Source of the DNA: Spirochaetota bacterium
GTDB taxonomy: Bacteria > Spirochaetota > UBA4802 > UBA5550
Assembly: GCA_025457915.1 (NCBI GenBank)
Contig: JALOTL010000002.1
Span: forward strand, 184,758 to 248,757
Direction of reading: 5' to 3'
DNA: 64,000 nucleotides
Below the pieces are notes generated by a model. It made no database searches and was not told the DNA's origin. It saw only the letters and a program-made list of their open reading frames with translations. Positions within the stretch are counted from its first letter, which is position 1. The number at the start of each line of letters is the position of its first letter. The translations under genes and the position numbers were made by a program. Positions 17,654 to 26,177 of the stretch are shown piece after piece.

Positions 17654-18508
17654 TTACTTTGAGATGCTCTTTAGTTCTTTTTTCATCGCGTTGAATTTTT
17701 CAAGATACAGGACGTAGATGTCCGGCGGCGTGAGGAACCTCTGCTTCCCGTCGATGGTTATGAGCTTCCTGGCCCCCTTTTTCTTTTTAAGAATCAGGTA
17801 TACCGCTTCGATGATGCCCAGTGCCTGGCAGTTAAGAACGGCTATGTTGAGATATGAATAGCCGCCGAAGCCGAATTTCGGGATCCCGTTTTTTTCAAGG
17901 AGTATGGCTTCCGGGATATTTTTGCCGGTATTGATCCTCTGTTCGTTGTAGTAGTCGATGAGGAAAAAATACGTGGGCTTCATCCATCCGAGGATCTCGG
18001 CCGAGACCTGGTAGAATTTTTCCAGGCTTTTAATGGGTGAGTTCTCAGCGTCCGGATCGCCGTCATCCGGAATGAAATCATCCTTGACCTGGTTGACGTT
18101 GGTTATCTGGTTTACGAAAGTTCCTCCGCCGGGGTAATACTTCCTGAACCTCATCTTGTATTCGTCGAATAGCGGGAAGAGGTCCTGGTAGGATTTGTTC
18201 CTTTTAAGGAAATTTTTCCACACGCTCCCGAGCCATTTCAGAACGTCCGGCGTGAGAGCAAGCTCCCCTGGCTTTTTCAGGTTGTAAATGATATTGGAAA
18301 GGAAGAAAAGGACGTAATCGCTTCCAGATGATTTCAGGTAGTTTTCACATATGGCGAGATACGAGGGAGTGGAGATTATCTGGTCTATGATTTTTATTAT
18401 TTCATCAAGCCTTTCGGTCGGGTAAAGCTTGTATGAGATGGCGGCCAGCACGGCCTCCCCGATTTCATCCAGGGCCTTGCTGACATCAAGATTTGGCGTA
18501 TCAACCAT
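17654..18508 (-). CDS. Conserved-looking hypothetical protein
   Basis: The product has 284 residues, is mostly helical, and has no signal peptide or membrane segment. I do not recognise a family. Visible features are a helical N-terminal half, a Gly-rich KYYPGGGTF turn near residue 130, an acidic stretch (FIPDDGDPDAE) near residue 150, and a second helical half with KKKKGARKLITIDGKQ. It shares orientation and closeness with the PIN-PhoH gene, so the two may be co-transcribed. The 222 bases upstream form an AT-rich divergent promoter region shared with the HD-GYP gene. Confidence 0.7.
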   Translation of the reverse strand: MVDTPNLDVSKALDEIGEAVLAAISYKLYPTERLDEIIKIIDQIISTPSYLAICENYLKSSGSDYVLFFLSNIIYNLKKPGELALTPDVLKWLGSVWKNFLKRNKSYQDLFPLFDEYKMRFRKYYPGGGTFVNQITNVNQVKDDFIPDDGDPDAENSPIKSLEKFYQVSAEILGWMKPTYFFLIDYYNEQRINTGKNIPEAILLEKNGIPKFGFGGYSYLNIAVLNCQALGIIEAVYLILKKKKGARKLITIDGKQRFLTPPDIYVLYLEKFNAMKKELKSISK

Positions 18509-18730
18509 TAATCCGATCCTGCATCATAAATGGTATTGAACAGTGATGATTTTTAATTAAATAACATAAAATATTTAAGTCAAGCATAAATCTGCATAGA
18601 TGACATAAAATGGCCCGGTCAGCCGTTTGCCTGCGTCCGTTTATTTGATGTACATGGAAACAATAGATATCCGGTCAGAATAATCGTTGACAACCTTTTA
18701 AATTAATATTTTTTTAAGAAAGCGTATAAT

Positions 18731-20782
18731 ATGAAAAAAATCGTAGTCATATCCAAGAAGGTCGGCGACTGCCTGATGAAGCCTGTATCCGCCGATTACC
18801 AGGTTATCCTCACGGATGATGTAAAGTGGGCTTTGAAAGAACTGCTGGATGATGTTTCCGGGGCGCAGTTGTTTGCGGTAATTTTTTGCCTCGCTGACGA
18901 ATCGGGCGGCATACTTGATTTTCTATCCGACCTGTCGCATATCGAGATTATATACCGGCTGGTTGTATTCGGCACCCTCGGGGATTTGAAGAATTTCAAG
19001 CCTGCCGATCCATCCCGTATATCGGAATTCAGGTGCTCCCCCCTTGGCGAGGAGGAGTTCGTTTTCACCGTGGAAAAAACGCTGTCCGTCATCGGGTCCG
19101 AGGCAGAGTCCATGAAGACGCAGGATCAATACCTCAACAAGCTGATCGATACAAGGCTTGACCAGGAAGACCTCATCAACATAGGGAAATCGCTGTCGAG
19201 CGAAAAGAACACGGAAAAGCTCCTGAGGCTCATACTTTTCATGAGCAAGAAGATAACGGGCGCCGATGCCGGCAGCATTTATCTCGTCGAGGACGATCCT
19301 TCCGGCAAGAAGATGCTGAGGTTCAAGTATTCGAACACTTTTTCCAGGGAGGTCCCCCTGGAGGAGTTCGTCATGGACATGAATAAAAAGTCCATATCGG
19401 GTTATACCGCCGTTACCGGAGAGGTGCTGAACATCCCCGATGCATATTCACTTCCCCCGGACGCCCCCTATTCCTTCAACTCTTCTTTCGACAAGACCCA
19501 CAACTACAGGAGCCAGTCGATGCTGGTGATTCCCATGAGGAACCACGTTGACGAGATTATCGGGGTGATCCAGCTCATAAACAGCAAGGAATCGATGAGC
19601 GGTTCCAATGCCGGCAACGAGGCCTTCACCCTAAAGCTTGAGACCCCGGAGGATTTTGAGAATTATGTAGTGCCCTTTAACGAGAGGTACAACAACCTGA
19701 TGGAGGCGATTGCCTGCCAGGCGGCCGTAGCAATTGAGAACAGCAGGCTCATAGAGCAGATACAGAACCAGTTCGAGGAGTTCGTCAGGGCGTCGGTAAC
19801 GGCAATTGAATCCCGCGATCCGGCGACATCGGGACACTCCTTCAGGGTGGCCGAAATATGCATGCTGATGGCCAGTGCGATTAATGAAGAGAAAGAGGGA
19901 TACCTTGGGTCATTCAACTTCACCGAGTCGGAGATGAGGGAACTCGAATACGCGGCGCTGCTGCACGATTTCGGCAAGGTTTACATAGACCTTTCCGTGT
20001 TCAGGAAAGCCAAGAAGCTGTATCCCAAGGACTTCGACAATCTCTGTCTCAGGCTGAATTATCTATACCGGTTCCTTGAACTCAAATATTCCGGCATGGA
20101 GTCCATGCTGCTCAAGAGCCTCGGGAAGAGCGAGGATTCAATCGCCACAATCAATAATCTTCTGAAGGAAAAAAACGACAAGCTCGACAGGATAAAATTC
20201 ATTAAGGAAAAACTTACGCAGATGAACGAGCCCAGCGTTATGGAGGATGAGCCGGCAAAGGTCCTTGCCGGCCTTTGCGAAGAAGTGGACGAGGTTGAAT
20301 GCATCAACATGGACGGCTACAAGATCGAGGTCATACCGGAAACGCACAGGGTCAACCTGTCCATAAAAAGGGGTAGCCTTAACAGCCAGGAGAGGAAGGA
20401 AATCGAAAGCCACGTAATACACTCGTATAATTTCCTGAGCAAAATACCATGGCCCCCGGAATACAGGAGGATCCCGGAGATAACCCTGCGGCATCATGAA
20501 AAGATAAACGGTACGGGCTATCCCGACGGACTTTCCGGAAGGGAGAGCACGCTTATACAGTCGAGGATCATGGCCGTGGCCGACATCTACGACGCCCTGA
20601 TTGCGCACGACAGGCCGTATAAAAAGGCGATACCGCTTGATAAGGTCCTTGCGATTCTCAGGGATGAAAGCGAGAGGGGGGTCCTGGACCCGGACCTGGT
20701 GGAGCTTTTCATCTTCAGAAAGATTTATGAGAAGGTCGGCAGGGATTCTTTCCGCAACGAGGAAGTAAGCGATGCGGTATGA
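18731..20782 (+). CDS. GAF / HD-GYP cyclic-di-GMP phosphodiesterase-like protein
   Basis: The protein has 683 residues. Residues 1-125 look like a receiver-type fold without the usual phospho-acceptor pattern. A GAF domain spans about 155-345 (NTEKLLRLILFMSKKITGADAGSIYLVE). The HD-GYP domain begins at VTAIESRDPATSGHSFRV, with HDFGK near residue 412 and HHEKINGTGYPDGLSG near residue 588. The roughly 176 residues between HD and HHE far exceed the usual ~55, so about 120 residues are inserted in the catalytic domain. The signature residues remain. Its 3' end overlaps the next gene by 11 bases. Confidence 0.88.
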   Translation: MKKIVVISKKVGDCLMKPVSADYQVILTDDVKWALKELLDDVSGAQLFAVIFCLADESGGILDFLSDLSHIEIIYRLVVFGTLGDLKNFKPADPSRISEFRCSPLGEEEFVFTVEKTLSVIGSEAESMKTQDQYLNKLIDTRLDQEDLINIGKSLSSEKNTEKLLRLILFMSKKITGADAGSIYLVEDDPSGKKMLRFKYSNTFSREVPLEEFVMDMNKKSISGYTAVTGEVLNIPDAYSLPPDAPYSFNSSFDKTHNYRSQSMLVIPMRNHVDEIIGVIQLINSKESMSGSNAGNEAFTLKLETPEDFENYVVPFNERYNNLMEAIACQAAVAIENSRLIEQIQNQFEEFVRASVTAIESRDPATSGHSFRVAEICMLMASAINEEKEGYLGSFNFTESEMRELEYAALLHDFGKVYIDLSVFRKAKKLYPKDFDNLCLRLNYLYRFLELKYSGMESMLLKSLGKSEDSIATINNLLKEKNDKLDRIKFIKEKLTQMNEPSVMEDEPAKVLAGLCEEVDEVECINMDGYKIEVIPETHRVNLSIKRGSLNSQERKEIESHVIHSYNFLSKIPWPPEYRRIPEITLRHHEKINGTGYPDGLSGRESTLIQSRIMAVADIYDALIAHDRPYKKAIPLDKVLAILRDESERGVLDPDLVELFIFRKIYEKVGRDSFRNEEVSDAV

Positions 20783-21674
20783 TTTCCTCCGCATTTTTCT
20801 GCCGGCGGTCATGATGTTTCTCCTGTGCGTCCACCTGCAGGCCTCTGAAAAGCTTGTTTTCATTTATACGAATTCAATCGAAGGCAATCTGGAGGGCTGC
20901 GACTGCAGCGGCGGGAGCGGCCCCGGCCTGATCGGTATTTCGGCGATAGCCAGGAAGATGAGGTTCTCCGGGGCCAAAGTGGTCCTCGTGGACTGCGGGA
21001 ATTTTTTTCCCGCGCTCGATGACGGGCTCATCAGGGGCTTCATGGTAAGGGGGGCGGTTATCGCAGGCTACGACGCAATCATACCGGGTAAAAACGAATT
21101 TGCCGCCGTGAGGGATTTAATTTCAGGCGGGGACGGTAAGTTCCCCCTTGTATGCGCCAACGCCGAGATGAAGGGCAGGGGCGCGTTCCTGAAATCCGTC
21201 ATCATCAGGGCGGGCGTAACCATCGGCCTGACCGGCCTTGCGTCGAGGTATTCGTCCGACGGCATCCCGGCGGAAATCAGCCGGGACCTGAAACTATCCG
21301 ATCCGGCTGCCGCTTTTTCGGATGAAGCCGGCAGGTTGAAAAAATCAGGGGCGGACCTGGTTGTTGCGGTAGCGCACAACGGATACAGGAAAATCCCCGC
21401 CCTGAGAAATGCCGACCTGATCATAACTGGAGGGATGTCCGACATTCATGAAAAACCGTTTTATGACAACGGCACCCTTGTGGTCCAGGCCGACCCGGAT
21501 GGTCTGACGATAGGGATCCTCACCCTTGAACTGGTTGACAAAAAGATAGCGGGATATAAAAACCGTTACGTCCGGCCAGATTATAAAAAGGACCGCGATG
21601 CGAACATTAAGAATTTAATCAATGAATACAATTCCGCTTTGAAAAAAAGAAGCGGTGATCTGAGGTTGAAATGA
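20772..21674 (+). CDS. Exported metallophosphoesterase-like protein with lost metal ligands
   Basis: The product has 300 residues with a signal peptide ending near residue 25 (LQAS). The layout is that of UshA-type 5'-nucleotidases: FIYTNSIEGNLEGCDCSGG, VVLVDCGNFF, IPGKNEFAAV, VVAVAHNGY and ITGGMSDIHEKPF. The expected ligands are mostly replaced: NDxHG reads NSIEG, GNHEF reads GKNEF and GHSH reads GGMSD. Catalysis as a di-metal phosphatase is therefore unlikely. The CDC motif is retained. It is translationally coupled to the HD-GYP gene upstream and the rhodanese downstream. Confidence 0.7.
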   Translation: MRYDFLRIFLPAVMMFLLCVHLQASEKLVFIYTNSIEGNLEGCDCSGGSGPGLIGISAIARKMRFSGAKVVLVDCGNFFPALDDGLIRGFMVRGAVIAGYDAIIPGKNEFAAVRDLISGGDGKFPLVCANAEMKGRGAFLKSVIIRAGVTIGLTGLASRYSSDGIPAEISRDLKLSDPAAAFSDEAGRLKKSGADLVVAVAHNGYRKIPALRNADLIITGGMSDIHEKPFYDNGTLVVQADPDGLTIGILTLELVDKKIAGYKNRYVRPDYKKDRDANIKNLINEYNSALKKRSGDLRLK

Positions 21675-22147
21675 TCGGCAAGACGCTGAAAGAGTCGGCG
21701 GTAATAATCGCGTCGTGCGCGGCGCTGGGGCTGCTGTTGAACATCGTCAATCCTGACGGATTCGAACCGGTACCGAAAAAATCCGCCGGCGGCAGGGTTG
21801 TCCAGATAAGCCCCCGCGAGGCCAGGATAAAACTGGATTCCGCCGGAACAGTCCTGCTTGACGCGAGCAGCCGGGGTGAATTCGCCTCCCGGAGAATCAG
21901 GGGCGCCATCAGCGTGCCTTCCAGGCCGGCCGGAGAATCATACGCCGCTATCAGTGACAACAGGGGTCAGATTAATTCTGACAGGGAGCTGGTCATTTAC
22001 TGCGGGAGCGGGTCCTGCGGGCTTTCCATGGAACTGGCCGAAAAGATCGGCGGTATGGGCTATTCCAGGCACATCTATATCATCAAGGGCGGGATTGAGG
22101 CATGGACTGCGGAAGGATTTCCCGTCGAAACGGGCGGGGGCAAATGA
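21671..22147 (+). CDS. Membrane-anchored rhodanese-domain protein
   Basis: The protein has 158 residues. An N-terminal membrane helix (residues 10-28) ends in NPDGF, as in periplasmic rhodaneses. The rhodanese domain has LLDASSRGEFASRRIRGAISVP, the catalytic loop YCGSGSCGLS with two cysteines, and IIKGGIEAWTAEGFPVE. Rhodaneses move sulfane sulfur. The start overlaps the preceding stop, and the stop overlaps the next start (ATGA), so the three genes are surely co-translated. Confidence 0.85.
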   Translation: MIGKTLKESAVIIASCAALGLLLNIVNPDGFEPVPKKSAGGRVVQISPREARIKLDSAGTVLLDASSRGEFASRRIRGAISVPSRPAGESYAAISDNRGQINSDRELVIYCGSGSCGLSMELAEKIGGMGYSRHIYIIKGGIEAWTAEGFPVETGGGK

Positions 22148-22650
22148 GATCGATCAAGGCATTCTTCAGGGACATAGTCTACGGGAATTCGGTAACGCTT
22201 GCAATCAGGGTTGCGATGGGATTATTGATTCTGTTTTCGGGGGCCCTTAAGGTTTTTGATCCCGTTTCGTTTTCCATAGTGATAGACCGCTACGGAATCC
22301 TGCCCGGTCCGCTGGTGCCGTACGCTGCCGTTGTCCTGCCGGTGGTCGAGGTGGCGGTCGGGTTTTTCCTGGTCGCCGGATTCAGGATCAAGGCATCGGC
22401 GCTGATTTCAGGAGTCCTGATGCTGGTTTTTTCGCTTGCCATCGGGATGAATATCGCAAGGGGGGAGATTTTCGACTGCGGCTGCTTTGATTTCGGAAGG
22501 CTCGGCATTTCCCTTGATGAAGGTATCGGGCCCAGGGTGCTTGCAAGGGACATCGGAATGATGCTGTTTTCCGTCATGATTTACAGGGCGGAAAAACACG
22601 TGCTTTCAATAGAGGGGCTGATGGACAGGCGTGATCTTGAAAATCTTTGA
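22144..22650 (+). CDS. MauE/DoxX-like redox-associated membrane protein
   Basis: From ATG 22144 it has 168 residues and four membrane segments. LLILFSGALKVFDP, the central PVVEVAVGFFLVAG and the DCGCFDFG motif are typical of the MauE/DoxX superfamily, some members of which handle disulfides or electron transfer across the membrane. With a rhodanese and a cysteine-bearing exported protein in the same operon, a periplasmic sulfur or thiol role is a reasonable inference. Rival starts upstream lie inside the rhodanese gene and are not supported. Confidence 0.72.
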   Translation: MRSIKAFFRDIVYGNSVTLAIRVAMGLLILFSGALKVFDPVSFSIVIDRYGILPGPLVPYAAVVLPVVEVAVGFFLVAGFRIKASALISGVLMLVFSLAIGMNIARGEIFDCGCFDFGRLGISLDEGIGPRVLARDIGMMLFSVMIYRAEKHVLSIEGLMDRRDLENL

Positions 22651-22751
22651 TCCCGGCGCGGGATAGTCCCGGAAGTATGGAACCGGGATTTGAATCCTTA
22701 AACGAAATCAGGAAAACTTAAAAACGACAATATTTTTTCAGGGGATATAAC

Positions 22752-23963
22752 ATGGCAGACAGAATCAAATATGAGGATGGAATCATAAGCGTTCCGGATA
22801 ATCCGGCCGTTCTTTTCATTGAGGGTGACGGTACCGGCCCCGATATATGGAGGGCGACCAGGATCGCGCTTGACGCAGCGGTTGGGAAGGCTTACGGCGG
22901 GAAGAGGAAGATCGAATGGATGGAGGTCCTCGCCGGAGAAAAGGCGTTTAAAAAAACCGGGCAGTGGCTGCCGGCGGAAACCCTGGACAGGATAAGGGAA
23001 TACAAGGTCGCCATCAAAGGGCCCCTGACCACGCCTGTAGGCGGGGGCATAAGGAGCATAAATGTTGCCCTGCGCCAGGTGCTCCGACTCTACGCGTGCG
23101 TCAGGCCGGTGAGGTATTTCAACGGCGTGCCGACGCCACTCAAGAATCCAGAAAAGGTCAACATGGTAATATACCGCGAAAACCTGGAAGACCTCTACGC
23201 CGGCATAGAATGGAAGGAGGGGAGCCCCGAGGCGAAAAAAATCATTGATTTCATAAACAATGAGCTAGGTGGAAAAATTCCCGCCGACACCGGCATAGGC
23301 ATCAAGCCGATTTCAAAGACCAACACGAAAAATCTGGTAAGGGCCGCGTTAAAATACGCCATCCTGAACAAACGCAAAAGCGTCACGCTCATGCACAAGG
23401 GAAACATAATGAAGTTTACCGAGGGGGCCTTCAAGGAATGGGGCTACGAGCTGGCGAAGAGCGAATTCGCCGACGTGACGATCACCGAAGACGAGCTCTG
23501 GTCAAAATACAACGGGAAGAGTCCGGACGGAAGGGTGGTTGTTTCCGACAGGATAGCGGACAGCATGTTCCAGCAGGTGCTGCTGAGGCCGGAGGATTAC
23601 GACGTCATTGCCACACCGAACCTCAACGGCGACTACCTCTCCGACGCCCTTGCCGCGCAGGTCGGGGGACTGGGCATGGCACCGGGAGCGAATATAGGCG
23701 ACAGCGAGGCGGTTTTCGAGGCCACTCACGGGACAGCGCCGAAATACGCAGGCCAGGACAAGGTTAACCCCGGGTCGCTCATCCTGTCCGGGGAAATGAT
23801 GCTGAGGTTCCTCGGATGGACCGAATCTGCCGACATGCTTATATCGGCCATTGAAAAGACAATCAGCCAGAAACGCGTTACATATGATCTTGAAAGACAG
23901 ATGGAAGGTGCAAAGCTCCTGAAGTGCAGCGAGTTCGGCATGGCGATCGCGGAGAACGTCTGA
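22752..23963 (+). CDS. icd: Isocitrate dehydrogenase, NADP-dependent
   Basis: The 403-residue product aligns throughout with E. coli Icd. [17 protein letters not shown] contains the substrate-binding Ser that is phosphorylated in E. coli, with REN.ED.YAGIEWK further on. [19 protein letters not shown] keeps the Lys-Tyr pair that marks NADP+ preference. It oxidatively decarboxylates isocitrate in the TCA cycle. GGGG precedes the ATG at 22752. No other TCA gene is adjacent. It ends two bases from the convergent small membrane gene. Confidence 0.96.
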   Translation: MADRIKYEDGIISVPDNPAVLFIEGDGTGPDIWRATRIALDAAVGKAYGGKRKIEWMEVLAGEKAFKKTGQWLPAETLDRIREYKVAIKGPLTTPVGGGIRSINVALRQVLRLYACVRPVRYFNGVPTPLKNPEKVNMVIYRENLEDLYAGIEWKEGSPEAKKIIDFINNELGGKIPADTGIGIKPISKTNTKNLVRAALKYAILNKRKSVTLMHKGNIMKFTEGAFKEWGYELAKSEFADVTITEDELWSKYNGKSPDGRVVVSDRIADSMFQQVLLRPEDYDVIATPNLNGDYLSDALAAQVGGLGMAPGANIGDSEAVFEATHGTAPKYAGQDKVNPGSLILSGEMMLRFLGWTESADMLISAIEKTISQKRVTYDLERQMEGAKLLKCSEFGMAIAENV

Positions 23964-23964
23964 A

Positions 23965-24354
23965 TCAGGCGAAAGCCGTTATCACGTCCTCGTCGGTCAG
24001 GAAATACGCCAGCGGGACCTCGATAAGCAGGATGAGGAGCCTGACGATAATCATGGCCGCGGTTGCTGGATTTGAATCAAATCCGTATAAAAGCGTGTTG
24101 GCCAGGAACGAGAAAGAGTAGGCTATGTGGAAGTCCATGACGAAGAGCTGTATCTTCCTGTTCCTGTTTTTCCGGTAAAACACCATCACGATCTGGACCG
24201 CCAGGAGAGTGGAGAGAGTAAATCCCGCAATCACCGAAATGGTTTTTCCATATACCAGAAGAAGCCCGAACATCATGAATATGATCTCGCAGAAATACAG
24301 GGTCGAGAAATAGGCAGTGACGAGGTTTATTCTTTTTTTTATCGTATCAAGCAT
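23965..24354 (-). CDS. Small four-helix membrane protein, function unknown
   Basis: The product has 129 residues with four hydrophobic helices (about residues 12-35, 40-60, 73-92 and 97-118) and basic loops (FYRKNRNRKIQ). I do not recognise the family. It converges on icd with a two-base gap. The upstream ~210 bases also serve the divergent rluD gene and hold no other feature. Confidence 0.6.
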   Translation of the reverse strand: MLDTIKKRINLVTAYFSTLYFCEIIFMMFGLLLVYGKTISVIAGFTLSTLLAVQIVMVFYRKNRNRKIQLFVMDFHIAYSFSFLANTLLYGFDSNPATAAMIIVRLLILLIEVPLAYFLTDEDVITAFA

Positions 24355-24566
24355 ACTAATTTCCTGCCGTCCGTCCCGCGGACCGTCAGGTATAATGGAT
24401 GTTTAAAACACAGCATTTTGCGGATATACTGTCAATAATAAATGCTGTTTTTTGTCCGGGCGGGACCGGAAAGATTTTAAGAACGGCACATTTAAGAACC
24501 AGCTTGATTTTGATCGTTTGAATTTTGCGGACTCCGTCAGGATTTATTATTTTATTAAGACCCGAT

Positions 24567-25529
24567 ATGAACGAAGACGATATTAATTATTTATCAGGGC
24601 GTCTGGAATTCACCGTTTCCGAAGAATTCGGAGGAGAGAGGACGGACAGGTTCCTCGCTTCTGTTCTTGAAAACGGGATTTCAAGAAGCTATATACAGAA
24701 ATTGATCAAGGCAGGCAGGGTGCTTGCAAACGGCGGCCTGATCAAGCAGAACCACAGGCTTTCCGCGGAAGACGTCGTCACGATAGAAATCCCTTCTCCG
24801 GAAAAGCTCGAGCTGATGCCGGAGGACATCCCGATCGAGGTCGTTTACGAAGACAGGAGCCTCCTGGTGGTGAACAAGCAGGCCGGTCTTGTGGTTCATC
24901 CGGGGCCGGGCAACTGGAACAATACGCTGGTCAACGCCCTTCTTTACAGCGTGAGGGACCTCTCCGGCATAGGAGGGGTGGAGAGGCCGGGCATAGTGCA
25001 CAGGCTTGACAAGGACACGAGCGGCCTGATGGTTATAGCAAAAAACGACGCCGCTCACAGGAGCCTTGTAGAGGCTTTCGCCGGGAGGAGGGTCGAAAAA
25101 AAATATTCCGCTATCGTATCCGGCAAGCCGCCGAAAGAGCACGCGGTAATCGATCTGCCGATCGCGAGACACAGGAAGTACGGGCACAAGATGACGGTGA
25201 CCGGGGATGGAAGGGAGGCGGTGTCGGAGTATTTCCTGAAAAAAATGTGGAACACTACGAGGGGGATATTCTCGCTCCTCGATGTCGTTCTTCATACCGG
25301 CAGGACTCACCAGATCAGGGTGCATCTCTCGGCCTCCGGCATGCCGATCGTCGGGGATCCCATATACTCCAAGAAATCCGATAAATACGGTGTGCCGTTT
25401 CTCCTGCTCGCGTCCGTGTCGCTCGCCTTCGATCATCCGGAAGACGGCAGGAGGATGAGTTTCACGGCGGACCTGCCCCCGCACATGAGTGAATTCATCG
25501 TAAAACTGGAAAAAATCAGAATATGTTGA
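24567..25529 (+). CDS. rluD: RluD-type 23S rRNA pseudouridine synthase
   Basis: Starting at ATG 24567 the protein has 320 residues; an upstream in-frame TTG would add 14 unsupported residues. An S4 RNA-binding domain lies at residues 15-75 (RTDRFLASVLE...SRSYIQKLIKAGRVLANG). The RluA-family catalytic motif GIVHRLDKDTSGLMVIAK has the nucleophilic Asp near residue 150. VLHTGRTHQIRVHL and GDPIY follow. RluD modifies U1911/1915/1917 in helix 69. The exact target is inferred from the S4 plus RluA layout. Confidence 0.9.
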   Translation: MNEDDINYLSGRLEFTVSEEFGGERTDRFLASVLENGISRSYIQKLIKAGRVLANGGLIKQNHRLSAEDVVTIEIPSPEKLELMPEDIPIEVVYEDRSLLVVNKQAGLVVHPGPGNWNNTLVNALLYSVRDLSGIGGVERPGIVHRLDKDTSGLMVIAKNDAAHRSLVEAFAGRRVEKKYSAIVSGKPPKEHAVIDLPIARHRKYGHKMTVTGDGREAVSEYFLKKMWNTTRGIFSLLDVVLHTGRTHQIRVHLSASGMPIVGDPIYSKKSDKYGVPFLLLASVSLAFDHPEDGRRMSFTADLPPHMSEFIVKLEKIRIC

Positions 25530-25962
25530 AGCCCTGTACGTGATACCCGGATATGCGCCACACTCCGTCTTTTTCACGCAATGGAGCGACAATCTCCATC
25601 AGCTTTTTCTTGCCGAAGTAGGTCTTGTATTTTATCACAAGGTAATTGCCTTCGGGGAGGCCTGGGAGTTCCCTTGTGAATTCGATGGAATACAGGCTCC
25701 TTTCAGTGACCTTTCCAAAGGACTTCCTCATGGTGCCGACGGTATTTATCCAGTCCTCCCTGGTCATGATGTATTTGAAGAACCTTGCCGAATCGTCGAA
25801 GGCGTCGGAATACCGCTCCTCGTCCATCATGTTGAGCCATCCGATCGCAATTTTCTGGGCTTCCATTTTTTCATCATCGGATATGGGATCGTTCTTTTTG
25901 CATGATATAAAAAGAGTCTGCATGATGATTATTGCCGCCAGGGCGAATGTTATTTTTTTCAT
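25516..25962 (-). CDS. DUF4019-like lipoprotein
   Basis: From the ATG at 25962 (MKKITFALAAIII) the product has 148 residues; a longer frame to 26001 has no typical signal start. A lipobox-like LFISC precedes KKND. The mature part has the DUF4019 pattern: AIGWLNMMDEERYSDAFDDSARFFK, W(I)NTVGTMRKSFGKVTERSL, LPGLPEGNYLVIKYKTYF and DGVWRISGYHV. Function is unknown. Its 3' end overlaps the convergent rluD gene by 14 bases. Confidence 0.72.
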   Translation of the reverse strand: MKKITFALAAIIIMQTLFISCKKNDPISDDEKMEAQKIAIGWLNMMDEERYSDAFDDSARFFKYIMTREDWINTVGTMRKSFGKVTERSLYSIEFTRELPGLPEGNYLVIKYKTYFGKKKLMEIVAPLREKDGVWRISGYHVQGFNIF

Positions 25963-26125
25963 AAGCGTCTCCGGGATGTTTTTATGGAGTATTAGAATCA
26001 TTACCTGAAAGGAGTCAAATATTTTTCTTATACCTCAAAATAGGATAAAAAATGACGGAACAGGCCTGTTTTTATTCCGGGCATGTAAATTTAATGAGCC
26101 GGTCCCCGGGGCCAGAATATTTAAT

Positions 26126-26152
26126 TTGACAATTCCCTGAAAAATATATTAT
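26126..26152 (+). promoter_or_regulatory. Probable promoter of the PAS-SpoIIE gene
   Basis: A perfect TTGACA (26126-26131) is followed by TATTAT (26147-26152) with a 15-base spacer, 26 bases before the ATG. The spacer is a little short but both hexamers are good. Confidence 0.42.
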
Positions 26153-26177
26153 TTTAAAACCAAGTTGTAATGCCTGC

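Noticed and set aside
18687..18730. TTGACA at 18687 and TATAAT at 18725 before the HD-GYP gene
   Set aside because: The spacer would be 32 bases, and TATAAT directly abuts the ATG, so the two do not make a promoter for this gene.
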